Below are positions 1-5,019 of a DNA stretch of 5,019 nucleotides, one piece after another (positions within the stretch are counted from its first letter, which is position 1; the number at the start of each line of letters is the position of its first letter). Location of the stretch: contig JBFXHX010000099.1 of NCBI GenBank assembly GCA_050176585.1, positions 1-5,019 on the forward strand. Reading direction: 5' to 3'. This DNA comes from CAYYWP01 sp050176585. GTDB taxonomy: Bacteria > Desulfobacterota > Binatia > HRBIN30 > CADEER01. The notes below the pieces were generated by a model that saw nothing but the letters and a program-made list of their open reading frames with translations, made no database searches and was not told the DNA's origin. The position numbers and the translations under genes were made by a program.

Positions 1-1
1 C

Positions 2-862
2 AGCGCGCCGGACCTGCCGGCATGGTTACGCGCCGGTGCCCTGGTGGCCTTTGCTGCGGCCGCGGCCGCGGCGTTCCTGCGGCCGGCCCGCTTCGCGGCT
101 GCGGTCGCAGTGTTCGCTACCTTGGCGGCCCTGACATTCAGCGCGCTGGTGGCGCTGCTTCCGGCGCCATACATGTCGGTGCACGGCCTCTTGCCGGTGG
201 CCCCGTTCGTAATTCTCGCGGCCTGGGCGGTGCCGGAGGCGATCCACGGCGGGCAGTTCGATCGGTTGTTCCTGGCCTATGCCACCGGCCTCTACGCAGT
301 CCTGGGATTCGCGCTGTTGTTCACGTTCACGTTCGATGCCGGCGGCGCGTACCGGACCGGGCTCGAATGGGGCAATCGGTATCTGCTCTTGCTCTATCCG
401 CTCGGCGCGGTCTTGGCGCTGGCCGGCTTCCAAGCATGGCGGCGCGCGGCCGGCGAAAAGCTGGGCGCGATCGCCACTGCCATCGCGGTGGGCCTGGTGC
501 TGTGCGGTCTACAAATGGAGGTACGTGGGTTCTGGGTGCTGTACCGGAGCCGCGCGCTGGTCGCCGAGTGGCAGGCCGCCCTGACAGGAGAACCCGTCGT
601 GACCGACGTCTGGTGGCTGCCGGCGGCGATGGCGCCGTACTTCGCCGATCGCCCGATGTTTTGCGTGCGCGACCGCGCCGAGCTCGCGGCGTGGATGGAC
701 AGCGCCCACGGCCGCGGCGCGGATGCGTTCACCGTGGCGACCTTCCGCGATCTCGCTCCACCGACGCGCGTCGGCGCGCCGTTCGCGGTCGTCGATGTTG
801 GGCGCGTGCCCGTGACCGGGCTCCGCCTCACGCGCTACCGCTTCGCGGATGAGCACAACTGA
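2..862 (+). CDS. Polytopic membrane protein, probable membrane glycosyltransferase (3' part; 5' end outside window)
   Basis: The frame is open from base 2 with no stop, so the gene begins upstream of the window. A GTG at 44 is in frame but codes for a residue inside a hydrophobic run and is unlikely to be the start. Counting from that GTG, hydrophobic segments lie near residues 19-40, 46-66, 75-96, 112-131 and 139-157. They are followed by a soluble C-terminal region of about 110 residues. The motif EWGNRYLL (108-115) just before a membrane helix resembles the W-G-x-R-Y-L-L signature near the end of several bacterial multi-pass glycosyltransferases, for example the LA_3751/LA_3752-type family. 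The VVTDVWWL segment (185-192) in the soluble tail fits the same type. This family call comes from recalled patterns and is moderate; the catalytic N-terminal half is missing. The gene ends inside the next coding region (14-bp overlap), which suggests one transcript and coupled translation. It probably acts in the cytoplasmic membrane on a lipid-linked sugar. Confidence 0.78.
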   Translation, partial: SAPDLPAWLRAGALVAFAAAAAAAFLRPARFAAAVAVFATLAALTFSALVALLPAPYMSVHGLLPVAPFVILAAWAVPEAIHGGQFDRLFLAYATGLYAVLGFALLFTFTFDAGGAYRTGLEWGNRYLLLLYPLGAVLALAGFQAWRRAAGEKLGAIATAIAVGLVLCGLQMEVRGFWVLYRSRALVAEWQAALTGEPVVTDVWWLPAAMAPYFADRPMFCVRDRAELAAWMDSAHGRGADAFTVATFRDLAPPTRVGAPFAVVDVGRVPVTGLRLTRYRFADEHN

Positions 863-2123
863 CACCGGTGGCGGCCGTGCGGCCCATTCGCCCAGCGTGG
901 GCGGGCTGAAGGGCGCGCGGCTGCTGCTACTCTGCCAAGTGCTCCCGCATCCTCCCCACAGCGGCGCGAAGTTGAAGACGTGGAACCTGGTGAAGTGGCT
1001 CGGCGCGCGGTGCGACGTGACGCTGGTCGCCTTCTCGCGCGGTGAATCCGCGGCGGACATCGACGCGCTGCGGCGCCACTGCCGCGCCGTGCACACGGTG
1101 CCGATGGTGCGCGGGATGGTGCGCGATGCGTGGTCGTTGGCCACATCGGTTTGGTCCGGTAGGCCCTGGATCATCGAGCGCGACCGCCGGCGGGCGATGC
1201 ACGCGATGCTCCGGCGGCTGACCCGCGAAGCGCGCTTCGACGTCGTGCACATCGACCAGCTCAACATGGCACAGTACGCCGGCTATGCCGCCGGCGCGTT
1301 CACCGTGCTCGATGCGCACAACGCGCTCTGGTTGCTCGCCCGGCGCCTCGCCGACCACTCGCGCCGCGGCGTGCGGAAGCTGCTCTTGGCCCGCGACGCG
1401 CACCGGCTGCGCGCCTACGAAGGCGCCATCGGCCGCGGCGTGGACGCCGTGCTGGCCGTGAGCGACATCGACCGCCGGGCGCTCGCCGACGTCATGGGCA
1501 GCAAGTGCCCGATCGCGGTGGTCCCGATCGCGGTCGACGCCGAGGAGGTCACCCCGCTGCGCCGGCGCGCCGACACAGACCGCGTCGTGCACATCGGTAC
1601 GATGTTCTGGCCGCCCAACGCGGATGCCGTGCGCTGGTTCCTGGAGGCGGTCTGGCCGCGCATTCGCGCCGCGCGACCGGAAGCGCGCTTCGACGTCATC
1701 GGGCCGCGGCCGCCGCGCGCCCTGCGCGCGCTCGCGACGCCCGCAAATGGCGTGCGATTCGCCGGCTACCTCGCCGATCCGACCGGCGATCTGGAGAGCG
1801 CGGGCGCCGTGGTCGTGCCGTTGCTGGCGGGCTCCGGCATGCGGGTCAAGATCCTCACCGCGCTGGCCCAGGCGCTTCCCGTGGTCACGACGACGCTCGG
1901 CTGCGAGGGCATCGAGGTCGAAGCCGGCCGGCACCTGCTGATCGCCGACGGCGCGGACGCCTTCGCGGCCGCGACCCTGCGCGTGCTCGCGGATCGGGAG
2001 CTGGCGGATACCTTGGGCCGCAACGGCCGGCGCCTGGTCGAGCAGCGCTATGACTATCGGCACGTGCTCGCGGCGCTGGAGCCGATCTACGCGCGCGGCG
2101 CCGCGGCAGCGGGCGATTCGTGA
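849..2123 (+). CDS. GT4-family (GT-B fold) glycosyltransferase
   Basis: A 424-residue protein of typical length for a GT-B retaining glycosyltransferase, which would transfer a sugar from a nucleotide-sugar donor in the cytoplasm. The N-terminal acceptor domain starts near residue 23 with a hydrophobic strand, then PHPPHSGAKLK (33-43), the P-P-x-x-G-x-x-x-R/K entry motif of the family. DVVHIDQLNMAQY (131-143) and LDAHNA (154-159) are typical of the same subgroup. The C-terminal donor domain carries GTMFWPPNADAVRWF (250-264) and SGMRVKILTALA (329-340), followed by PVVTTTLGCEGIEV (344-357), the glycine-rich and E-bearing nucleotide-sugar region of GT4 enzymes. The pattern resembles the TIGR03087 group of sugar transferases found near exosortase systems, but no exosortase is visible here. 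The ATG at 849 lies in the end of the preceding gene with no clear Shine-Dalgarno. An in-frame GTG at 897 (residue 17) would also keep the whole domain, as residues 1-22 look dispensable. The stop overlaps the next start by 4 bp. The acceptor and sugar cannot be told. Confidence 0.93.
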   Translation: MSTTDTGGGRAAHSPSVGGLKGARLLLLCQVLPHPPHSGAKLKTWNLVKWLGARCDVTLVAFSRGESAADIDALRRHCRAVHTVPMVRGMVRDAWSLATSVWSGRPWIIERDRRRAMHAMLRRLTREARFDVVHIDQLNMAQYAGYAAGAFTVLDAHNALWLLARRLADHSRRGVRKLLLARDAHRLRAYEGAIGRGVDAVLAVSDIDRRALADVMGSKCPIAVVPIAVDAEEVTPLRRRADTDRVVHIGTMFWPPNADAVRWFLEAVWPRIRAARPEARFDVIGPRPPRALRALATPANGVRFAGYLADPTGDLESAGAVVVPLLAGSGMRVKILTALAQALPVVTTTLGCEGIEVEAGRHLLIADGADAFAAATLRVLADRELADTLGRNGRRLVEQRYDYRHVLAALEPIYARGAAAAGDS

Positions 2124-3619
2124 CCGGCCCGCCGATGCGAGATCTCCGCCCGGCTGCGCCCCCGGTGTTGCACGCCGGATGGCGCACCCGGGCCGCTGGT
2201 GCGGCGGCGTTCGCGCTGCCGCTGCTGTTGTACTATCGCACCGCGGCGCCGACGGTGTACGGCGTCGACAGCGCGGAGCTGACCACCGGCGCCTACCTCC
2301 TCGGCATCGTGCATCCCCCGGGCTCGCCGGCCTACCTGCTCATCGGGCACCTGTTCACGCGGCTGCCGTTCGGCGACGTCGGGTTCCGCGTGAATCTCCT
2401 CTCGGTGACGGCGGCCGCCGCATCCTGCTTGCTGCTCTTTCACATAGCACGTCATCTGACCGGGCAGCGCGCAATCGCGCTGCTCATCAGCCTGGTCGGC
2501 GCGGTCACGTACTACGCCTGGACCTCGGCGGTTGCCGCCGAGCTCTACGCCCTGCACGGGTGCGTGATGCTCGCGCTGATCGCGCTCGGCCTGCGCTGGC
2601 GCGCCACCGGTGAGCCCGTGGGCTTCACCTGCGCGTGTGGGCTCGAGGGCTTCGCCCTCGGCGTGCATCTGGCGGCGGTCCTGCTGTTGCCGGGGGTCGC
2701 GTTGCTCCTGTTGTTGCCGCCACGGCCTACGCGCGCATCGCCACCGCTGCTCCTCGGCGCGCTCGCCTTCCTGGCCGGGGCCAGTGTGTACGCCTATGTG
2801 CCGCTGCGACACCTGGCGGCGCTGCCGCTCAATCCCGCGCGCGACTATTGGCAGATCGACCTGGCGAGCTGGAGCGGCTTCTGGTGGATGGTGAGTGGCG
2901 GCGGGTTCCGGGAGCTCTTCTTCGCCGTGCCGATGTCCGAGATGCCCGAGGCGTTTTTCGAGCTAGCGCGCGGAGTATGGAGCAACTTCCTGGGAGTGGG
3001 CGCGCTGTTCGGCATGGTCGGCCTCGTGCGCGGACTGCGGCAGGCGCCCGAAATACATCTGTCGTTGCTCGTCATGGTCATCGGGCATCTGGTGTTCTTT
3101 CTCGGCTACGGCGCCGCCGATAAAGAGGTGATGAATCTGCCCGTGCTCCTGATCTGGGCGATCTGGATAGCGGTCGGCGCGACCGCGGTGGGCGGGTGGC
3201 TGAACGCGCGCATGCCCGGTGCGGGTGGTTGGCTCGTCATCCAGGTCGGTCTCGGATCGCTCGCCCTGTTGCTGTTGCTGATCAACCGGCCGTGGGTCGA
3301 CCTGAGCCAGGACCGCAGCGCGCGGGCGCGCGGCGAGGCCATCCTCGGCGCGCTCGCGCCGGACGCCGTTCTCGTCGGGTCATGGTCGGACTTACGCGTG
3401 GTCGAATACCTTCAGCACGTCGAAGGCCGGCGTCTGGACGTGCAGCCGGTAGACGCCTTCTTCTCCGGCACCGCTGAACGCGGCCGCCGGATCGGCGCGG
3501 CGCTCGCGACCGGCCGGCCGGTGTACGTCAGTACCTGCCGCGATCTGCCCGATGCGCAGTTGCAGTGCGAGCGGATCGCCGGGTGCGACTGCTTTCGGTT
3601 GCGGCGCCCGGCCTCCTGA
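2120..3619 (+). CDS. DUF2723 (TMEM260-like) GT-C membrane glycosyltransferase
   Basis: A 499-residue multi-pass membrane protein. After a first hydrophobic helix (about 25-43) come APTVYGVDSAEL (43-54) and LGIVHPPGSPAYLL (61-74). This D-S-x-E plus H-P-P-G block is the hallmark of DUF2723 proteins, and the acidic pair D50/E53 sits where GT-C enzymes carry the catalytic acid in the first extracytoplasmic loop. Further family features are RVNLLS (90-95), AELYALH (140-146), GVHL (181-184), YVPLRHLAALPLN (226-238) and WWMVSGGGFRELFF (255-268). About ten membrane segments can be drawn. The tail from about 390 is soluble and ends with four Cys (473, 483, 489, 491). Animal TMEM260, in the same family, is a protein O-mannosyltransferase; bacterial members are mostly uncharacterised. 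The likely role is therefore sugar transfer from a polyprenyl-linked donor to an exported acceptor. The GTG start at 2120 overlaps the previous TGA (GTGA), favouring coupled translation; an ATG at 2135 (residue 6) is an alternative. The family call is firm, the substrate unknown. Confidence 0.92.
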   Translation: MTGPPMRDLRPAAPPVLHAGWRTRAAGAAAFALPLLLYYRTAAPTVYGVDSAELTTGAYLLGIVHPPGSPAYLLIGHLFTRLPFGDVGFRVNLLSVTAAAASCLLLFHIARHLTGQRAIALLISLVGAVTYYAWTSAVAAELYALHGCVMLALIALGLRWRATGEPVGFTCACGLEGFALGVHLAAVLLLPGVALLLLLPPRPTRASPPLLLGALAFLAGASVYAYVPLRHLAALPLNPARDYWQIDLASWSGFWWMVSGGGFRELFFAVPMSEMPEAFFELARGVWSNFLGVGALFGMVGLVRGLRQAPEIHLSLLVMVIGHLVFFLGYGAADKEVMNLPVLLIWAIWIAVGATAVGGWLNARMPGAGGWLVIQVGLGSLALLLLLINRPWVDLSQDRSARARGEAILGALAPDAVLVGSWSDLRVVEYLQHVEGRRLDVQPVDAFFSGTAERGRRIGAALATGRPVYVSTCRDLPDAQLQCERIAGCDCFRLRRPAS

Positions 3620-3629
3620 GCGGTGCGGA

Positions 3630-3703
3630 CGCAGTTGGCTGCGGGCGAGTCATAGAGCGCGCAAAGCGCGCCTCGTCATCGAGGTCGATCGTTGCGATGC
3701 AAC
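3630..3703. other. Cluster of four compact hairpins after the glycosyltransferase operon
   Basis: Four perfect inverted repeats follow one another, starting 10 bases after the DUF2723 stop codon: CGCAG-TTGG-CTGCG (3630-3643), GCGCGC-AAA-GCGCGC (3657-3671), CCTCG-TCAT-CGAGG (3671-3684, sharing one base with the previous stem) and GTTGC-GAT-GCAAC (3691-3703). None is followed by a T-run, so this is not a classic intrinsic terminator. It could be a structured 3' end, an mRNA-stabilising element or chance in GC-rich DNA. The stems are seen directly; any function is inference. Confidence 0.35.
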
Positions 3704-3974
3704 AGACCGGAACGAATGACTCGGGTTGAATCCGCGCCGGAGCTGGTGGGCGCGAAGAGCTGGACGCGCTGCCCTGGGAAGACGCGCCCTTCCGCGCCGG
3801 GCTGGCACAGCGCCGGCGGCTACATCCGAGGAACAGACGCGCCACATGCGGATGCCCAGCCGCCTTGTCAGCCTCGACATAGACGAAGCCGTAGATCGGC
3901 GCTGAGATTGACGGTTGCGTCGCCAGGGCTCTTGTCATATTCAGCGCCGTCAGCGCATCGAGCGGACAGAGAGC

Positions 3975-3983
3975 AGGAGGGGG
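3975..3983 (+). promoter_or_regulatory. Strong Shine-Dalgarno sequence for the Thr-Pro protein gene
   Basis: AGGAGGGGG lies directly ahead of the ATG at 3985, with the AGGAGG core (3975-3980) separated from it by four bases. This is a near-perfect complement to the 3' end of 16S rRNA and is the only strong site of its kind in the window. It fixes the start of this gene and implies efficient translation, in contrast to the coupled starts of the upstream operon. Confidence 0.8.
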
Positions 3984-3984
3984 C

Positions 3985-4725
3985 ATGACGGCTGACGGCC
4001 AGGGGCCAGAGGGCAAGGACGAGCAGCCGCAGGGACTCGGCAGACGTCGCCTCCTGCAGGCCTTGGGGCTCGCCGGAGGTGGCACGCTTGCGGGCCTCCT
4101 GCCGGCCAAGTGGACGAAGCCGCTGATCGAGGCGGTCGTTCTACCCGCACATGCGCAGACGAGCCCCGGCGGGAGCCCGAGCCCGACGCCGACTCCTTCG
4201 GAGCCGCCGCCGAGTCCCAGCGCCAGCCCGACCGAGAGCCCGACGCCGACACCAACCCTCACCCCGACCGAGACGCCGACTCCAACGCCGACGCCGACGC
4301 TCACGCCCACGGAGACGCCGACCCCGACGCCGACCCCGACCCTGACCCCGACTGAGACGCCGACACCAACGCCGACGCCGACGCTCACGCCGACGGAGAC
4401 GCCGACCCCGACGCCGACCCCGACCCTGACACCGACTGAGACGCCGACACCAACGCCGACGCCGACCCTGACACCCACTGAGACGCCGACTCCAACGCCC
4501 ACGCAGACGCAGACCCCGACCCCGACGCCGACCCTCACGCAGACGCAAACCCCGACCCCGACGCCGACGCCAAGCCTGGCGGCCAGCTCCACGCCGACGC
4601 CCACGCCGTCCGGTTCGCTTACCCCAACCCCGACGCCGAGCGGGACGCGCACCCCCACGCCGACTCCGAGTGGGACGCGCACCCCCACGCCGACTCCGAC
4701 CCCGAGCTCCACCTCGTTGGCATGA
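3985..4725 (+). CDS. Exported Thr-Pro repeat (mucin-like) protein with Tat-type leader
   Basis: A 246-residue protein. Residues 1-19 are polar. GRRRLLQ (19-25) followed by a hydrophobic stretch (23-40) resembles a twin-arginine leader, though it lacks the usual Ser/Thr before the Arg pair. Then comes KWTKP (42-46) and VVLPAHA (51-57), giving an A-x-A signal peptidase I site with cleavage likely after residue 57. The W-x-K-P...L-P-A-H-A-Q-T-S pattern recurs, as I recall, in leaders of otherwise unrelated exported bacterial proteins. The mature chain (about 189 residues) is almost only Thr and Pro with some Ser, Glu, Leu and Gln: six 14-residue units (92-175), two 12-residue units beginning QTQTP (174-197, overlapping the previous block by two residues) and three decapeptides TPTPTPSGxx (203-232). 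No folded domain, C-terminal membrane helix, LPxTG or PEP-CTERM signal is seen; it ends SSTSLA. It is probably an extended, secreted or wall-associated polypeptide with many possible O-glycosylation sites. Function is unknown. The start is fixed by a strong Shine-Dalgarno at 3975. Confidence 0.82.
   Translation: MTADGQGPEGKDEQPQGLGRRRLLQALGLAGGGTLAGLLPAKWTKPLIEAVVLPAHAQTSPGGSPSPTPTPSEPPPSPSASPTESPTPTPTLTPTETPTPTPTPTLTPTETPTPTPTPTLTPTETPTPTPTPTLTPTETPTPTPTPTLTPTETPTPTPTPTLTPTETPTPTPTQTQTPTPTPTLTQTQTPTPTPTPSLAASSTPTPTPSGSLTPTPTPSGTRTPTPTPSGTRTPTPTPTPSSTSLA
4258..4509 (+). repeat. Six tandem 42-bp units encoding a 14-residue Thr-Pro repeat
   Basis: Units start at 4258, 4300, 4342, 4384, 4426 and 4468, each encoding LTPTETPTPTPTPT; the last unit has one Gln in place of Pro. 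The first five units are identical in protein and differ only at third codon positions. Units alternate between two DNA variants, so 4300-4383 and 4384-4467 form an 84-bp higher-order duplication with three mismatches by my reading. This indicates expansion by slippage or unequal recombination of a two-unit block. Confidence 0.9.
4504..4575 (+). repeat. Two 36-bp units encoding QTQTPTPTPTxx
   Basis: Units at 4504-4539 and 4540-4575 encode QTQTPTPTPTLT and QTQTPTPTPTPS. The repeat begins in the last two codons of the 42-bp array, so it is a diverged continuation with a different period. The DNA is nearly identical between the units up to the final codons. Confidence 0.75.
4591..4680 (+). repeat. 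Three 30-bp units encoding the decapeptide TPTPTPSG(S/T)(L/R)
   Basis: Units at 4591-4620, 4621-4650 and 4651-4680 encode TPTPTPSGSL, TPTPTPSGTR and TPTPTPSGTR. The last two are closely similar in DNA; the first is more diverged. The Arg residues here are the only positive charges in the mature Thr-Pro chain. A partial fourth unit follows (TPTPTPTPSS) before the stop. Confidence 0.8.
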
Positions 4726-4776
4726 TGCGGCGATCTCGGTTGGCGAAAGAGTGTGCAGAGCGGGGTGGCCGGAGCT

Positions 4777-4818
4777 GAGCTGGCCGCCAGCGCCCGCGCA
4801 TGAGGGGCCTCCCAGCTC
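4777..4818. other. Overlapping alternative inverted repeats between genes
   Basis: GAGCTGG (4777-4783) can pair with CCAGCTC (4812-4818) across a 28-base loop. Its GCTGG part (4779-4783) can instead pair with CCAGC (4787-4791) across a 3-base loop. The two pairings exclude each other. They lie in the 124-bp gap after the Thr-Pro gene and could act as a weak terminator or leader structure, but no T-run follows and chance is possible. The rest of the gap (4726-4849) shows no gene or clear promoter. Confidence 0.25.
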
Positions 4819-4849
4819 GAGGACTGCTTCCCGTCCCCTCTCTACGGCA

Positions 4850-5019
4850 GTGGTCGACCTGACGATCGTCAGTTGTCTGGCGCCATGCTTCGGCCAGGCG
4901 GACTTCGAAGGCGCGGCACAGTTGTTTCAACCGCTTCTCGCCGCCGGCATCCCCATCGTGGTCTACGTCGAGGATGCGTGGAAGGGGCGGCTGGAGGCGC
5001 GGGGTCTCGGCGACGCTAC
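4850..5019 (+). CDS. 5' part of an unidentified protein gene (3' end outside window)
   Basis: From a GTG at 4850 the frame reads VVDLTIVSCLAPCFGQADF and continues with a helix, then AAGIPIVVYVEDAWKGRL to the window edge, with no stop over 56 complete codons. The alternation of a hydrophobic strand (LTIVSCL), an amphipathic stretch and a second hydrophobic strand (IPIVVYVED) looks like the start of an alpha/beta enzyme, and codon third positions are G/C-rich as in neighbouring genes. The T-I-V-x-x-L opening and the I-P-I-V-V-Y-V-E strand recall HtrL/YibB-like or other GT-A-type glycosyltransferases, which would suit the neighbourhood, but this is a weak guess. No good Shine-Dalgarno precedes the GTG; another in-frame GTG at 4751 would add a Pro/Arg-rich, unconvincing N-terminus. 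A 14-bp palindrome (4859-4872) lies just inside the start. Confidence 0.6.
   Translation, partial: MVDLTIVSCLAPCFGQADFEGAAQLFQPLLAAGIPIVVYVEDAWKGRLEARGLGDA
4859..4872. repeat. 14-bp perfect palindrome CTGACGATCGTCAG
   Basis: The sequence is identical to its reverse complement over 14 bases and sits 10 bases after the proposed GTG start of the last gene, encoding part of L-T-I-V-S. With no spacer it would be a poor RNA hairpin but a plausible dimeric protein-binding site. It may be a chance result of codon choice. Confidence 0.35.

Larger units (their letters stand above)
3620..3984. other. 365-bp intergenic gap between the glycosyltransferase operon and the Thr-Pro protein gene
   Basis: No convincing gene is seen here. 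Short open frames on both strands are Arg/Pro/Ser-rich and look like by-products of high GC. The left third holds the hairpin cluster described separately. The right end holds a strong ribosome-binding site. The best promoter-like text is TTGACG at 3908-3913 with CATATT at 3936-3941, but the 22-bp spacing is too long for a normal sigma-70 promoter; TTGCGT (3915-3920) with TATTCA (3938-3943) has 17-bp spacing but poor hexamers. The gap length and the new ribosome-binding site suggest that the downstream gene has its own promoter, not pinned down here. Confidence 0.6.

Noticed and set aside
927..2063. 378-codon minus-strand open frame
   Set aside because: Lies wholly opposite the GT4 gene, whose motifs are clear; the minus frame is His/Arg/Ala-rich and low in structure, as expected for a GC-driven shadow.
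3650..3900. Minus-strand stretch with protein-like fragments (for example IATIDLDDEARFA)
   Set aside because: The fragments lie in a Ser/Arg/Pro-rich frame with no credible start or ribosome-binding site, and the openness is explained by GC content. A decayed gene cannot be excluded, but nothing supports it enough to list.
3908..3941. Sigma-70-type promoter TTGACG ... CATATT
   Set aside because: The hexamers are fair, but the 22-bp spacing is outside the usual range, so it is mentioned only in the intergenic entry.
3692..3988. 98-codon + strand frame in the gap before the Thr-Pro gene
   Set aside because: Arg/Pro/Ser-rich, no ribosome-binding site, no recognisable motif, and it runs into the next gene's start in another frame.
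4258..4680. CRISPR array
   Set aside because: The repeats are directly tandem, in frame, and encode an unbroken Thr-Pro protein; there are no unique spacers between units.
3528..4712. Long minus-strand open frame (394 codons) reading as Val-Gly repeats
   Set aside because: It is the complement of the Thr-Pro repeats (ACG/CCG read backwards as Val/Gly codons) and continues into the 3' end of the DUF2723 gene. The + strand frame has a strong Shine-Dalgarno and an export leader; the minus frame has neither.
4690..4725. Cell-wall or membrane sorting signal at the end of the Thr-Pro protein
   Set aside because: No LPxTG, no PEP-CTERM-like motif, no terminal hydrophobic helix and no basic tail; the protein ends SSTSLA.

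Overview
The window is a stretch of very GC-rich bacterial DNA with every convincing gene on the + strand. Codon third positions are mostly G or C, which opens long spurious frames on both strands. No ribosomal, tRNA or other marker gene is present, so the host cannot be named. The base composition, the DUF2723 protein and the Thr-Pro repeat protein would suit an uncultivated high-GC lineage (for example Chloroflexota, Acidobacteriota or a related candidate phylum), but this is a guess.

Layout. Positions 2-3619 hold three tightly packed genes that look like one operon. First is the 3' end of a multi-pass membrane protein resembling membrane glycosyltransferases (cut by the left edge). Next is a complete GT4-type glycosyltransferase whose start overlaps the previous gene by 14 bp. 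Third is a complete DUF2723 (GT-C fold, TMEM260-like) membrane protein whose GTG start overlaps the previous stop by 4 bp. A 365-bp gap follows. It holds a cluster of four compact hairpins just after the operon, then a strong Shine-Dalgarno sequence ahead of the next gene. That gene (3985-4725) encodes an exported protein with a twin-arginine-type leader, a W-T-K-P...L-P-A-H-A segment ending in a signal peptidase site, and a mature chain made almost wholly of Thr-Pro repeats. After a 124-bp gap a last gene starts at about 4850 and runs off the right edge; its N-terminus looks like a real protein, and its family is only a guess.

How they may work together. The operon is a surface-glycan or glycoconjugate cassette: a cytoplasmic GT-B enzyme plus two polytopic membrane proteins that probably use lipid-linked sugars outside the membrane. 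The Thr-Pro protein is mucin-like and rich in potential O-glycosylation sites. Because DUF2723 contains the animal protein O-mannosyltransferase TMEM260, the most interesting hypothesis is that the adjacent DUF2723 enzyme glycosylates this exported protein. That link is inference from gene order and family knowledge and is not shown by the sequence.
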